Shown here: piece by piece, positions 41,058-48,877 of the stretch | Layout: each line of letters opens with the position of its first letter | How positions within the stretch are numbered: the stretch's first letter is position 1 | Origin: Halorientalis pallida | GTDB taxonomy: Archaea > Halobacteriota > Halobacteria > Halobacteriales > Haloarculaceae | Direction of reading: 5' to 3' | Assembly: GCF_004118325.1 (NCBI RefSeq) | Contig: NZ_RDFA01000006.1 | Span: forward strand, 124,001-188,000 | DNA: 64,000 nucleotides | Program-made: the position numbers and the translations under genes | Notes under the pieces: model-generated | The model's database searches: none | The model's input: only the letters and a program-made list of their open reading frames with translations | Told to the model about the DNA's origin: nothing

Positions 41058-42164
41058 TCAGGCCGTGACGGGGACGGGCGTGAAACAGGTCAGGCCGATC
41101 AGGAACGTGACGACGCCGAGCGCGAACCGCTCGCGGTCGATCCCCTCGTCACTGATCGGCGTCGTGGGCCCGGCGTAAGCCAGGCCGAGCGCGAGCGTCC
41201 CCCAGAGGAACCAGACCAGCGTCACGTCGCCACTCCGGGAGAGCAACTGGAATGCGCCGAGGCCGAACAGCGCGGCCGGCACGGCGGCACCGATGGTCTC
41301 GGTGCGCTCGCCGAACATCGCGCGGACGACGTGGCCGCCGTCGAGCTGGCCCACCGGGAGCAGGTTCAGGAACGTCAGGAAGGCACCGAGCCAGCCGCCG
41401 AAGACGACGGGATTGAAGATCAGCTGGGGGTCGCCGTAGACGAGTTGCTGGCCGGTCGCGGCCGCGATGGCCTGCAACAGGAGCGGGTGGTTGAACTGGA
41501 CGCCGAAGGGGTTGGTGACCGGCGGGAGGTGGAGCCCGATCACGGTGACGACGACGGTGGCGACCAGCCCTGCCAGCGGGCCGGCGATGCCGATGTCGAA
41601 CAGCGCCTCGCGGTCGGGTATCCGGCCTTTCATGCGGATGACCGCGCCCATCGTGCCGAAGGGTGGGATCGGGACGGGGATGAAGTAGGGGAGGCTCGCG
41701 TCCACGCGGTGGTAGCGACTCATCACGTAGTGACCGAGTTCGTGCGTGCCGATCACGCCGAGGACGGCGGCGGTGAACGGCCAGGCACGGAGCACCGACG
41801 CGGGGTTCGCGAAGGCGTTCCCCTGGTACCACAGCGAGCCGACGAACAGCGTGGTCGCCACTGTGGCCAGCGCGAGCGCGACGTTGGTCCAGGGAATCCC
41901 GTCGACGCCGACGGTCTGGGGTTCGGCGACCAGCGCGTACGTGCCGGGTCCCGTCGGGCCGGCCGGCTGGTGTCGTCGGAGGCTGATCTCGTACCCGTAC
42001 TCGCGAAACAGGGGGTGGACCTCGCGTTCCAGGGCGTCGGCGGAGACGGTCGGACGGCCGACGTAGAGGAGCCTCTCGCCGTCGGTTCGGACCTCGTGGA
42101 CGCGAAACACCGACGCGAACTCCTCGATGGGCGGGCCGTCCCCCGGCGTCCGGGCAGCCGCCAT
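41058..42164 (-). CDS. site-2 protease (M50) membrane metalloprotease
   Basis: 368 residues, a polytopic intramembrane protease. The first ~95 residues are a soluble alpha/beta domain (FRVHEVRTDGERLLYVGRPTV), followed by about seven helices. The zinc motif GTHELGHYVMSRYHRV and the second site NLLPVGQLDGGHVVRAMFG carry His, His, Glu and Asp. There is no PDZ domain, unlike the M50 protein at 51 kb. The TTTTTACA box centred 28 bases upstream supports the ATG. A role in regulated membrane proteolysis is likely; the substrate is unknown. Confidence 0.92.
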   Translation of the reverse strand: MAAARTPGDGPPIEEFASVFRVHEVRTDGERLLYVGRPTVSADALEREVHPLFREYGYEISLRRHQPAGPTGPGTYALVAEPQTVGVDGIPWTNVALALATVATTLFVGSLWYQGNAFANPASVLRAWPFTAAVLGVIGTHELGHYVMSRYHRVDASLPYFIPVPIPPFGTMGAVIRMKGRIPDREALFDIGIAGPLAGLVATVVVTVIGLHLPPVTNPFGVQFNHPLLLQAIAAATGQQLVYGDPQLIFNPVVFGGWLGAFLTFLNLLPVGQLDGGHVVRAMFGERTETIGAAVPAALFGLGAFQLLSRSGDVTLVWFLWGTLALGLAYAGPTTPISDEGIDRERFALGVVTFLIGLTCFTPVPVTA

Positions 42165-42272
42165 TGACCAGTAGTTACGGGTCGGTACTGTAAAAACCTC
42201 GTGTCGGCGGAGTGGCCGTTCGCAGGGCGTCGAACGACCGGTGGCGGGGCGTCGGGCGGGCGTGGTGTCCGA

Positions 42273-42530
42273 TCAGGCGGATTCGATTCGCCAGGTGGTC
42301 GCGCTCGTGTACGACCACTTCTCGATCTCCAGTTCGCTGGCGGAGTCTTTCAGCTTCACCATCAGCGCACCGATCTCCTTCGGCGACAGTCCGACTTCGT
42401 CCGCGATGAACTTGCTTTTGAAGTACAACTCGCCGTCCTCGGCCTTCCGTGCGAGGAAGGCTTTCAGTCGTTCCTCTTTGCTCGCGGTTTCGTCGTCCTT
42501 CTTCGTGGAGGGCTGTGTGGTTGCGCTCAT
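42273..42530 (-). CDS. small winged-helix protein (DUF7123-like)
   Basis: 85 residues, MSATTQPSTKKDDETASKEERLKAFLARKAEDGELYFKS then FIADEVGLSPKEIGALMVKLKDS and YTSATTWRIESA. The helix-turn-helix order and the end strand pattern indicate a small winged helix found throughout haloarchaea (I recall DUF7123). The start is at the Met after a CTTTATATG box about 41 bases upstream, implying a short 5' leader. It is probably a DNA-binding regulator. Confidence 0.85.
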   Translation of the reverse strand: MSATTQPSTKKDDETASKEERLKAFLARKAEDGELYFKSKFIADEVGLSPKEIGALMVKLKDSASELEIEKWSYTSATTWRIESA

Positions 42531-42842
42531 CTTTGACACCTCACTTCGCCCTTCCAACCAGAACCCCATATAAAGGCGGGAACCTTCGCATCACTTCGCC
42601 GGTTTTAACGACGCTTTGCGCCTGTTCGTCCGTGAACCGGTGTAAAACGCGTCTTTCAGGACGTTTCGAGAAGGCCTGAGACGTTTTACAAAGCGCTTAG
42701 AAGTCGTCAGAGGTGTATCGAAACCTCGTCCCGAAACCCGTCTGACGAGCGTCTCACGGCCGTCGGTTGCCGGACAATGCTGCTGGTTCTATCGTGGCGC
42801 GCAGACACGACGCGGCGGCGCGTGCGCGGGTGACGCCGGTGG
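42531..42842. promoter_or_regulatory. intergenic region with promoter and inverted repeat
   Basis: No gene is seen. CTTTATATG (minus strand, 42567-42575) is the promoter of the small winged-helix gene, and two CACTTCGCC copies flank it (42542 and 42592). Further upstream TGTAAAACG (42641-42649) and CGTTTTACA (42682-42690) form a perfect 9-base inverted repeat with a 32-base spacer. The rest up to the MobB-MoaE stop shows nothing recognisable. Confidence 0.5.
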
Positions 42843-43673
42843 CTACTCCCGTTCGTGGACCCAGAACTCGTCGTCGACGGTGACCTCTTTCTTGAACAGC
42901 GGGACCTCGTCCTTGAGGCGGTCGATGCCGTCCTCGACGGTGCGGAACGCTTCACCGCGGTGGCCCGCCAGGACGACGACGAACACGATGTCCTCACCGT
43001 ACTCGATGACGCCCGTGCGGTGGTGGAGGAGTACGTCGAGGACGCCCTCGCGCTCCTCGAGTTCGGCCGCGATGGTCTCCATCCGGTCGTCGGCGACGCC
43101 CTCGTACTTCTCGAAGGTCAGATACTCTGTGGGGTCGTCGTCGGGGGCGTCCTTTGCACGGACGCGCCCGGTGAAGGTAGCGATCGCGCCCGCTCGGTCG
43201 GCTCGCGGGGAGCGTTTGACCCGTTCGACGAGCGATTCGAGTGTCTCGCGGGGTTCGGTCCCGGCCAGCGCGTCGAGGACGGCGTCGACGTCCACGTCGT
43301 CGGCTGTCGGTGCAGCGGCCAGTTCCGGGCCGGCGTGGTCCCGGTCGCCCAGCACGACCTGTGGGACCGTGGCGTCGCTGAACCCCTCGACGATGGCGTA
43401 GTCGTAGTCCGGGGCGAGGGCATCGAGCGCTTCGTCGAGCGTGCGGTCCTCGCCCGTGGCGAACCAGCCCTCGTCGTCGGTGAGGCCGTAGGTCGTCGCC
43501 GCCCCGGCCGCCCGATGGCGTGCGGTGTCCTTGCCGTCGGTGTCGACGTCGGGCGCGTGCGTGAGGTGTTTGACCGTCGCCACACGGCCGCGGTCGATCA
43601 GTCGCTCGGCGAGGCGTTCGACTAGCGTCGTCTTCCCCGAGTCGGATGGCCCGACGACCCCGAGTACGTGCAT
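42843..43673 (-). CDS. MobB-MoaE fusion, molybdopterin cofactor synthesis
   Basis: 276 residues. The first ~160 are a MobB GTPase: MHVLGVVGPSDSGKTTLVERL (P-loop), TVKHLTHAPDVDTDGKDTARHRAAGA, DYDYAIVEGFSDA. The C-terminal ~115 are molybdopterin synthase large subunit MoaE: ATFTGRVRAKDA, EYLTFEKYEGVADDRM, HHRTGVIEYGEDIVFVVVLAGHRGEAFRTVEDGIDRLKDEVPLFKKEV with the catalytic Lys. MoaE inserts sulphur into precursor Z; MobB assists guanine dinucleotide addition. Fusion of the two occurs in haloarchaea. The very long frame upstream of the Met is not protein-like. Confidence 0.92.
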   Translation of the reverse strand: MHVLGVVGPSDSGKTTLVERLAERLIDRGRVATVKHLTHAPDVDTDGKDTARHRAAGAATTYGLTDDEGWFATGEDRTLDEALDALAPDYDYAIVEGFSDATVPQVVLGDRDHAGPELAAAPTADDVDVDAVLDALAGTEPRETLESLVERVKRSPRADRAGAIATFTGRVRAKDAPDDDPTEYLTFEKYEGVADDRMETIAAELEEREGVLDVLLHHRTGVIEYGEDIVFVVVLAGHRGEAFRTVEDGIDRLKDEVPLFKKEVTVDDEFWVHERE

Positions 43674-43943
43674 GGATGCTGGTCGGTCCTCCGGGCGCAT
43701 TAGCGTTCGGTCCGGGTCCGGGAGCGGCGTCCACGACGACCGAGCCCCGACGGCGACCCCGTGCCGACCGATAGGGTCGGCGTGCCGGGAGGATGCCGCC
43801 CTCCCCGGGGTTCCCCGAGAGAGGGCACGCCGGGTGGTAGGGTCGGACAGATCTCCCTCGAGAACCGGCCTCTCCCCAGTCTCTCTGGTATTCGATTCGA
43901 AAAGAGAGACAGATACAATAGTAAAGGAGAATTGAATGACATT
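43674..43943. promoter_or_regulatory. region upstream of the FIST gene
   Basis: The first 190 bases are G+C-rich with a short GCCGACC/GGTCGGC inverted repeat (43759-43781); no gene is seen. The last 50 bases are A+T-rich (GATACAATAGTAAAGGAGAATTG) and carry a Shine-Dalgarno-like AAAGGAGA about 15 bases before the ATG. This differs from the leaderless pattern of neighbouring genes. Confidence 0.45.
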
Positions 43944-45227
43944 ATGGGCACGCAACTCGGGACGGGACAGCACGACGGCAAGAACGGATATACGGTCGCG
44001 GTGCAGGCCGTCGAAGAAGCGATCGACAGGATCGAGAGCGACACGGTCGATTTCTGCCAGGTATTCTGTTCGACGCGGTACGACTACGAGGACGTCCTCG
44101 ACGGTGTTCACTCGGTCGTCGACGACGAGACGGCCGTGTTCGGCTGTTCGTCGTCGGGAGAGTTCACGGAGAACGGCGTTCAGGCCGGCAGCGTCGTCGC
44201 CAGCGTCGTCGCCAGTGACGAGATCCGATTTTTCACCAGTCTCTCGACGGGTCTCGAGGACGACCCGCACCGGTGTGTCTTCGAGGCGGTCAACGCCCTC
44301 CCCCGGGACGGGAACCCGCAACTGGAGGGGTATCCACACAGAGTGGCCATCAATCTCCACGACGGGCTCTCCGGTCTGAGCGATCAGGTCGCCAGGATCG
44401 CCAACGACCAGTTCGACGACAACGTGACACTCGTCGGCGGCGCCGCGGGGGACGACCTCCTGCTCGAAGAGACACACGTCTTCTGTGGCGAACAGTTCGC
44501 GACCGACGCGGTCGGGCTGGCACTGCTGGCCTCGAAGAAACCGATCCCGGTGACGGTCAACCACGGTCACACACCCATCTCCGAGCCGATGACGGTGACC
44601 GAGTCCGAGGGTGGCGTCGTTCACGAGATCGACGGCGAACCGGCCTTCGAGGTCTGGAAAGAGGCTATCCGCGAATCGGCGGCGGAGAACTACGGGATCG
44701 ACGTGGACGCGCTCGAAGACGGCTCCGACCAGCTCTCGATGATGCTGGCCCGCTACGAGTTCGGGATCGAATCCGAGCCCCGGGCCGACGATCCGGGCGG
44801 ACTGCTCGGTCGACTCAAGTCGTTCGTCGAGCGGACGTTCGTCTCGACGAGCGGGTACAACATCCGGTGGCCCGGTATGGAGACGACGACTGCGGGCCCC
44901 CTGTCGTTCGCCGTCGCGATGCCCGAGGGAACCGAACTCCGGGTCATGCACAGCGACCCCGACGACCAGATCACGTCCGTCCGGACCGCCGCACGGAACG
45001 CCGTCGGTCAGGCCGACGACGGCGACATCGCGGGCGGGTTCGTCTACGACTGTTTCTGCCGGGCCGCGATCCTCGAAGACGAATTCGACGACGCGCTGGC
45101 CGCCGTCGAAAACGAGGTCGAGGCCCCGTTCGCCGGCTTCGAGACCTACGGCGAGGTCTGTACGAAAAGCGACGCTCTCACCGAGTATCACAACACGACG
45201 TCGGTCGTGATGCTCCTGCCAGCGTAA
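43944..45227 (+). CDS. FIST-domain sensory protein
   Basis: 427 residues. The N-terminal FIST domain (about 30-215) has DFCQVFCSTRYDYEDVLDGVHSVVDDETAVFGCSSSGEFTENGV and NVTLVGGAAGDDLLLEETHVF. The C-terminal FIST_C domain (about 225-410) has VNHGHTPISEPMTVTESEGGVVHEIDGEPAFEVWKEAI and IAGGFVYDCFCRAAILEDEF. Some bacterial FIST proteins (NosP type) bind heme and sense nitric oxide and work with histidine kinases. Here a transducer and a histidine kinase follow on the same strand, so a sensory-input role is likely. Ligand and heme binding are not established from sequence. A Shine-Dalgarno-like GGAGA precedes the ATG. Confidence 0.92.
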   Translation: MGTQLGTGQHDGKNGYTVAVQAVEEAIDRIESDTVDFCQVFCSTRYDYEDVLDGVHSVVDDETAVFGCSSSGEFTENGVQAGSVVASVVASDEIRFFTSLSTGLEDDPHRCVFEAVNALPRDGNPQLEGYPHRVAINLHDGLSGLSDQVARIANDQFDDNVTLVGGAAGDDLLLEETHVFCGEQFATDAVGLALLASKKPIPVTVNHGHTPISEPMTVTESEGGVVHEIDGEPAFEVWKEAIRESAAENYGIDVDALEDGSDQLSMMLARYEFGIESEPRADDPGGLLGRLKSFVERTFVSTSGYNIRWPGMETTTAGPLSFAVAMPEGTELRVMHSDPDDQITSVRTAARNAVGQADDGDIAGGFVYDCFCRAAILEDEFDDALAAVENEVEAPFAGFETYGEVCTKSDALTEYHNTTSVVMLLPA

Positions 45228-45537
45228 GTCGCGCGACTGCGCCCGTGCGCGGCCACCGCCCCGGCCGCCGAACCCCACGACCCCGTCCTGTACCCGCCGC
45301 TCGTGCCACACAGCGGACGGACCCTCGCGACTGTGCGACCCACGCGGCCCGGCCGGTCCCACCCCGCGCCCGTCTGTGATGATTAAGGCCGTTAAATGAA
45401 AATATACCCAATACTTAATCTTCATCGGCTACACCCCACGTTCGTATTATGAAAATCGAGAATTGGAGACGATACGTGTCGTTTACCGAATTACTTTTTG
45501 ATATTCTAAATCGGAGTTCGCCCGGGGCTGGTGTAGC
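45228..45537. promoter_or_regulatory. leader region of the transducer-RecA-like gene
   Basis: After a G+C-rich stretch the last 155 bases turn A+T-rich. AAAATATAC at about 45400-45408 is a good TATA candidate and would start transcription near 45430. That is upstream of a 30-codon ORF (45449-45541) which overlaps the transducer GTG. Confidence 0.5.
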
Positions 45538-45541
45538 GTGA
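45449..45541 (+). CDS. possible 30-aa upstream ORF overlapping the transducer start
   Basis: ATG AAA ATC GAG opens a 30-codon frame, [20 protein letters not shown] then [10 protein letters not shown], whose TGA overlaps the GTG start of the next gene (GTGA). The TATA candidate about 45 bases upstream would include it in the transcript. It may be a leader peptide that couples translation, or a chance ORF; no family is known. Confidence 0.4.
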   Translation: MKIENWRRYVSFTELLFDILNRSSPGAGVA

Positions 45542-47085
45542 CCGGACGGGCGACCGGCGTCGCCGATCCGGAGCGTCGTGCGCTCGTGAACGCGCGAGGG
45601 GCGCTGAAAGTCGTTCGAACGGCGTCCGTCTCCGTCGACGACGGCCTGGGCGATATCGACGACCGGATGACCACGCAGGCCGAGGAGATGCGCTCGGTGC
45701 TCGCGGACGTCTCGGACCTGAGTGCGACGATCGAGGAGATGGCCGCGAGTTCTCAGGAGATCGACGAGCGAACGACTCAGGCGGCCGAAGTGGCGAGCGA
45801 GGGGCGCACCGCCGCCGCCGCAGCCATGGAGCGGATGGGCTCTGTCCGTGAGACGAGTGCCGCCGTCTCCGAGGAGATGCAGCGGCTCCAACAGCAGATC
45901 GACAGCATCGAGAGCGCACTGGAAAACATCGACGACGTCGCGGACCAGACCAACATCCTGGCGCTGAACGCCTCGATCGAGGCGGCGCGGACCGACGGTG
46001 ACAGCGACGGGTTCGCCGTCGTCGCCGACGAGATCAAGGGGCTGGCCGCCGAGTCACAGCAACTCTCGGACGACATCGCCACGACACTGGCCGAGGTCCG
46101 CGAGGCGACGGACGCCACCGTCGCTCGCCTCGACGAGGCCGTCGACGAGATCGGTGCGAGCGCACGACAGATCGAACGGGCGGCCGACAGCCTGGCCGAC
46201 GTGGCCGACACCGTCGAGACCACGTCGGAGGACGTGGCCGCCATGTCGGCGACGACCGACGAGCAGGCCGAGGTCAGCGAGAGCGTCGCCGACCGGTGTG
46301 AGCGGGCGGCGGAACGGACCGACGCGATCGACGAGGAACTCGCCGACATCCGCGAAGCCCGCACCGAGCAGACCGCGATGCTGGGCGAGATCTCCGAGGC
46401 CATCGCCGACGCCGTCCCGCCGCTCGCGCCCGACACCGTGGAAACGGTGCCGACCGGGATCCGCGACCTCGACGAGCGGGTCGACGGCCTCCTCCGTGGT
46501 GGCCGCATCGTCCTCCGGTACGACGGGGGCACGGTCGGCGACCTGGTCGCGAGGCTGTGTTCGGCGGCACTCGACGCCGGACTCGCCGTCTCGCTCACGC
46601 CGCCGCCGGGCCTCGACGAGGCGACGCTGGCCGAATCGCTCGACCGTCGGCCACGGACCGCACTCGAAACCGACCGGCTCTTCGTCCTCGACGCGTTCGA
46701 CGACTGGCGGTCGCGCCGGAACGTGTTCGATCTCTCGTCGTCGTCGCTGTCGACGGTCAACGAACGGACCGTCCAGCGCCGTGGCGAGCCCCTGCTCGTC
46801 GTGGGTAACGTCGCGGCGGAGATCCGGACGCTGAGCGAACAGCGGGCACGCGAGGCTCGCTACGAGAACGACGCCGGCGTCTTCGACGCCCGGGACACGG
46901 TCCTGAACGTCGTCGACGACGGGACCGTCGACGACACCTTCGGCGCCTTCTACGCCGGCGCGGCCGATCAGGTGTTCGAGCTGTCCCGTTCGGCCGGCGA
47001 GCGTCGCCTCCAGGTCCGTACCTCGCCGACCGGCGGGGACGGCGCTACCGTCCCACTCCCCGGTCTCGACACCGTCAAATCATGA
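45538..47085 (+). CDS. soluble transducer fused to a degenerate RecA/KaiC-like domain
   Basis: 515 residues, no membrane segment. Residues ~35-300 are an MCP signalling coiled coil with the hairpin core [32 protein letters not shown]. The hairpin has normal length. From about 305 the chain changes: [38 protein letters not shown] follows the start of RecA/KaiC folds. However, the Walker A loop GxxGxGKT is replaced by YDGGTVGDL with no Lys, so ATP binding is doubtful. [13 protein letters not shown] takes the Walker B position. This matches what I recall of haloarchaeal 'HTR-like' proteins. The GTG start overlaps a 30-aa ORF; the kinase downstream overlaps by four bases. Confidence 0.88.
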   Translation: MTGRATGVADPERRALVNARGALKVVRTASVSVDDGLGDIDDRMTTQAEEMRSVLADVSDLSATIEEMAASSQEIDERTTQAAEVASEGRTAAAAAMERMGSVRETSAAVSEEMQRLQQQIDSIESALENIDDVADQTNILALNASIEAARTDGDSDGFAVVADEIKGLAAESQQLSDDIATTLAEVREATDATVARLDEAVDEIGASARQIERAADSLADVADTVETTSEDVAAMSATTDEQAEVSESVADRCERAAERTDAIDEELADIREARTEQTAMLGEISEAIADAVPPLAPDTVETVPTGIRDLDERVDGLLRGGRIVLRYDGGTVGDLVARLCSAALDAGLAVSLTPPPGLDEATLAESLDRRPRTALETDRLFVLDAFDDWRSRRNVFDLSSSSLSTVNERTVQRRGEPLLVVGNVAAEIRTLSEQRAREARYENDAGVFDARDTVLNVVDDGTVDDTFGAFYAGAADQVFELSRSAGERRLQVRTSPTGGDGATVPLPGLDTVKS

Positions 47086-48158
47086 CCGCTACCACACCGG
47101 AAGATCGATTCGGCCACCTGTTCACACTCATCGGCGATCCGGTCGTCGAGATCGAACTCGTCGACGGCGAGCCCATCGTGCGAACGGTCAACCCCGCGTT
47201 CGAGACCGTGTTCGGCTACGACCGCGACCGGCTACGCGGCGAGTCGCTCAACGATTTCATCGTCCCCGAAGGCCGCGTCGAAGAAGCGACCCGGTTCGAC
47301 CGGCGGACGGCAGCGAACAAACCCAACACCGAACTGGTGACCAGGGTGACGGCCCGGGGACCCTGTGAGTTCCTCTACCGTGGCATCCCCTACGAGCGAG
47401 ACGGCGGCCAGTACGCCTTCGCCATCTACACCGACCTGAGCGATCAGCGCCGGTACGAACGCCACATCCAGGTGATCCACCGGTTGCTCAGACACGACCT
47501 CCGGACCGATCTGCAGGTCATCATGGGGACCGCGACCCAGGTGGCCGACCGGACGACGGACGACGAGATCGCCGCCCTCGCGACGACCGTCGTCGACCGG
47601 GCCGAGCGTCTCGCCAGCGTCGGCGAGGAGGCTCGGACCGTCGAACGACTCCTGCTCGACGAACACGACCCCGAGCCGACGGACGTGGCGGAGCTCTGTC
47701 GCAGGGTCGCCGGTCCGCTGGCCCACACCTATCCGGACACGACAGTGCAGGTGTCCACGCCGGACACGCAGTCCGTGGTGGCCGTGCCGCGGCTCCGGGC
47801 CGCGCTCGAAGCCCTGCTCGACAACGCCGCCAAGCACGGCGGCGACACCGTCGACGTCTCCGTCCGGCCGTCCGGTGAGCGGGTCGCCGTCGAGGTAATC
47901 GACGACGGTCCGGGAATCCCGGAGAACGTGCGAGCCCCCGTGTTCGAGGACAGCGCGATCACCAAACTCCGGCACGGCCGCGGGATCGGGTTGTGGCTCG
48001 TCCGCTGGGTGACCGAGATCTGTGGCGGCCACCTCGAGTACGAGCGACACGACGGGCTGACGGTCGTCAGACTGCTGCTCCGGCCGACCCGGACCGACGA
48101 CCAGCCGCCGCCGGCGGACACGGACCCTACCTCCGTCTCCCCGCTTGACAACCCTTAA
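47082..48158 (+). CDS. PAS-domain histidine kinase
   Basis: 358 residues, soluble. PAS domain about 15-125 ([42 protein letters not shown]). H-box [22 protein letters not shown] with the phosphoacceptor His at about 137. HATPase has N box [14 protein letters not shown] and G boxes [12 protein letters not shown] and [12 protein letters not shown]. The ATG overlaps the transducer stop (ATGA), so the two are translationally coupled and probably form one signalling unit with the FIST protein. No receiver domain or response regulator is nearby. Confidence 0.92.
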   Translation: MTATTPEDRFGHLFTLIGDPVVEIELVDGEPIVRTVNPAFETVFGYDRDRLRGESLNDFIVPEGRVEEATRFDRRTAANKPNTELVTRVTARGPCEFLYRGIPYERDGGQYAFAIYTDLSDQRRYERHIQVIHRLLRHDLRTDLQVIMGTATQVADRTTDDEIAALATTVVDRAERLASVGEEARTVERLLLDEHDPEPTDVAELCRRVAGPLAHTYPDTTVQVSTPDTQSVVAVPRLRAALEALLDNAAKHGGDTVDVSVRPSGERVAVEVIDDGPGIPENVRAPVFEDSAITKLRHGRGIGLWLVRWVTEICGGHLEYERHDGLTVVRLLLRPTRTDDQPPPADTDPTSVSPLDNP

Positions 48159-48160
48159 GC
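48153..48160 (+). promoter_or_regulatory. TATA box of pyrH
   Basis: CCTTAAGC is centred 28 bases before the pyrH ATG and overlaps the last codons of the kinase gene. Confidence 0.55.
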
Positions 48161-48184
48161 CGGCAACAGGGCAACCGTGACGTA

Positions 48185-48877
48185 ATGAAAGTCGTCGTCT
48201 CTATCGGCGGGAGCGTCCTCGCACCGGATCTCGATCCCGAGCGGGTGCGCGCCTACGCGGACGTCGTCGAGTCGCTGCTGGCGGCGGGCCACCGCGTCGG
48301 CGTCGTCGCCGGCGGTGGCACGGTCGCCCGTGACTACATCGCCTCGGCCAGGGAACTCGGGGCCAACGAGATGCAACTCGACCAGCTCGGCATCGGCGTC
48401 ACGCGCCTGAACGCCCGTCTGCTCGTCGCCGCCCTCGGTGACGCGGCTGCGCCCACACCGCCCGAAACGTACGAGGACGCCGGTGCCGCCTTCCACCGGG
48501 GCGACGTGCCGGTGATGGGCGGGGTCGCGGCCGCCCAGACCACCGACGCCGTCAGTGCCGCCCTCGCGGAGTACGTCAACGCGGATCTGCTGGTGTACGC
48601 CACGAGCGTCCCCGGCGTCTTCAGCGCCGACCCGAACGAACACGACGACGCGACGAAGTACACCGAACTCTCGGCCGACGAACTGGTGGACGTGATCGCC
48701 GACATCGAGATGGCCGCCGGGAGCAACGCCCCCGTCGACCTGCTGGCCGCGAAGGTCATCCAGCGGGCGCGTCTCCGGGCCATCGTGCTCGACGGCACCG
48801 ACCCCGCGGCCGTCGAGCGCGCGATCCGCGAGGAGGACCACGACGGGACCGAGGTCGTCCCGGGTGATGGGACGTGA
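48185..48877 (+). CDS. pyrH: UMP kinase, archaeal type
   Basis: 230 residues of the amino-acid-kinase fold, phosphorylating UMP to UDP. VVVSIGGSVLAPDLDPERV, GVVAGGGTVARDYIASARELGANEMQLDQLGIGVTRLNARLL and PVMGGVAAAQTTDAVSAALAEYVNADLLVYATSVPGVFSADP are characteristic. The archaeal form is shorter than bacterial PyrH and lacks the GTP-regulatory features. Its stop overlaps the GTG start of lysS, so they form an operon. Confidence 0.95.
   Translation: MKVVVSIGGSVLAPDLDPERVRAYADVVESLLAAGHRVGVVAGGGTVARDYIASARELGANEMQLDQLGIGVTRLNARLLVAALGDAAAPTPPETYEDAGAAFHRGDVPVMGGVAAAQTTDAVSAALAEYVNADLLVYATSVPGVFSADPNEHDDATKYTELSADELVDVIADIEMAAGSNAPVDLLAAKVIQRARLRAIVLDGTDPAAVERAIREEDHDGTEVVPGDGT

Noticed and set aside
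43674-45425. N-terminal extension of the MobB-MoaE frame by about 580 codons
   Set aside because: The extension is the antisense of the FIST gene and shows no protein family; the MobB P-loop domain begins at the internal Met 43673.
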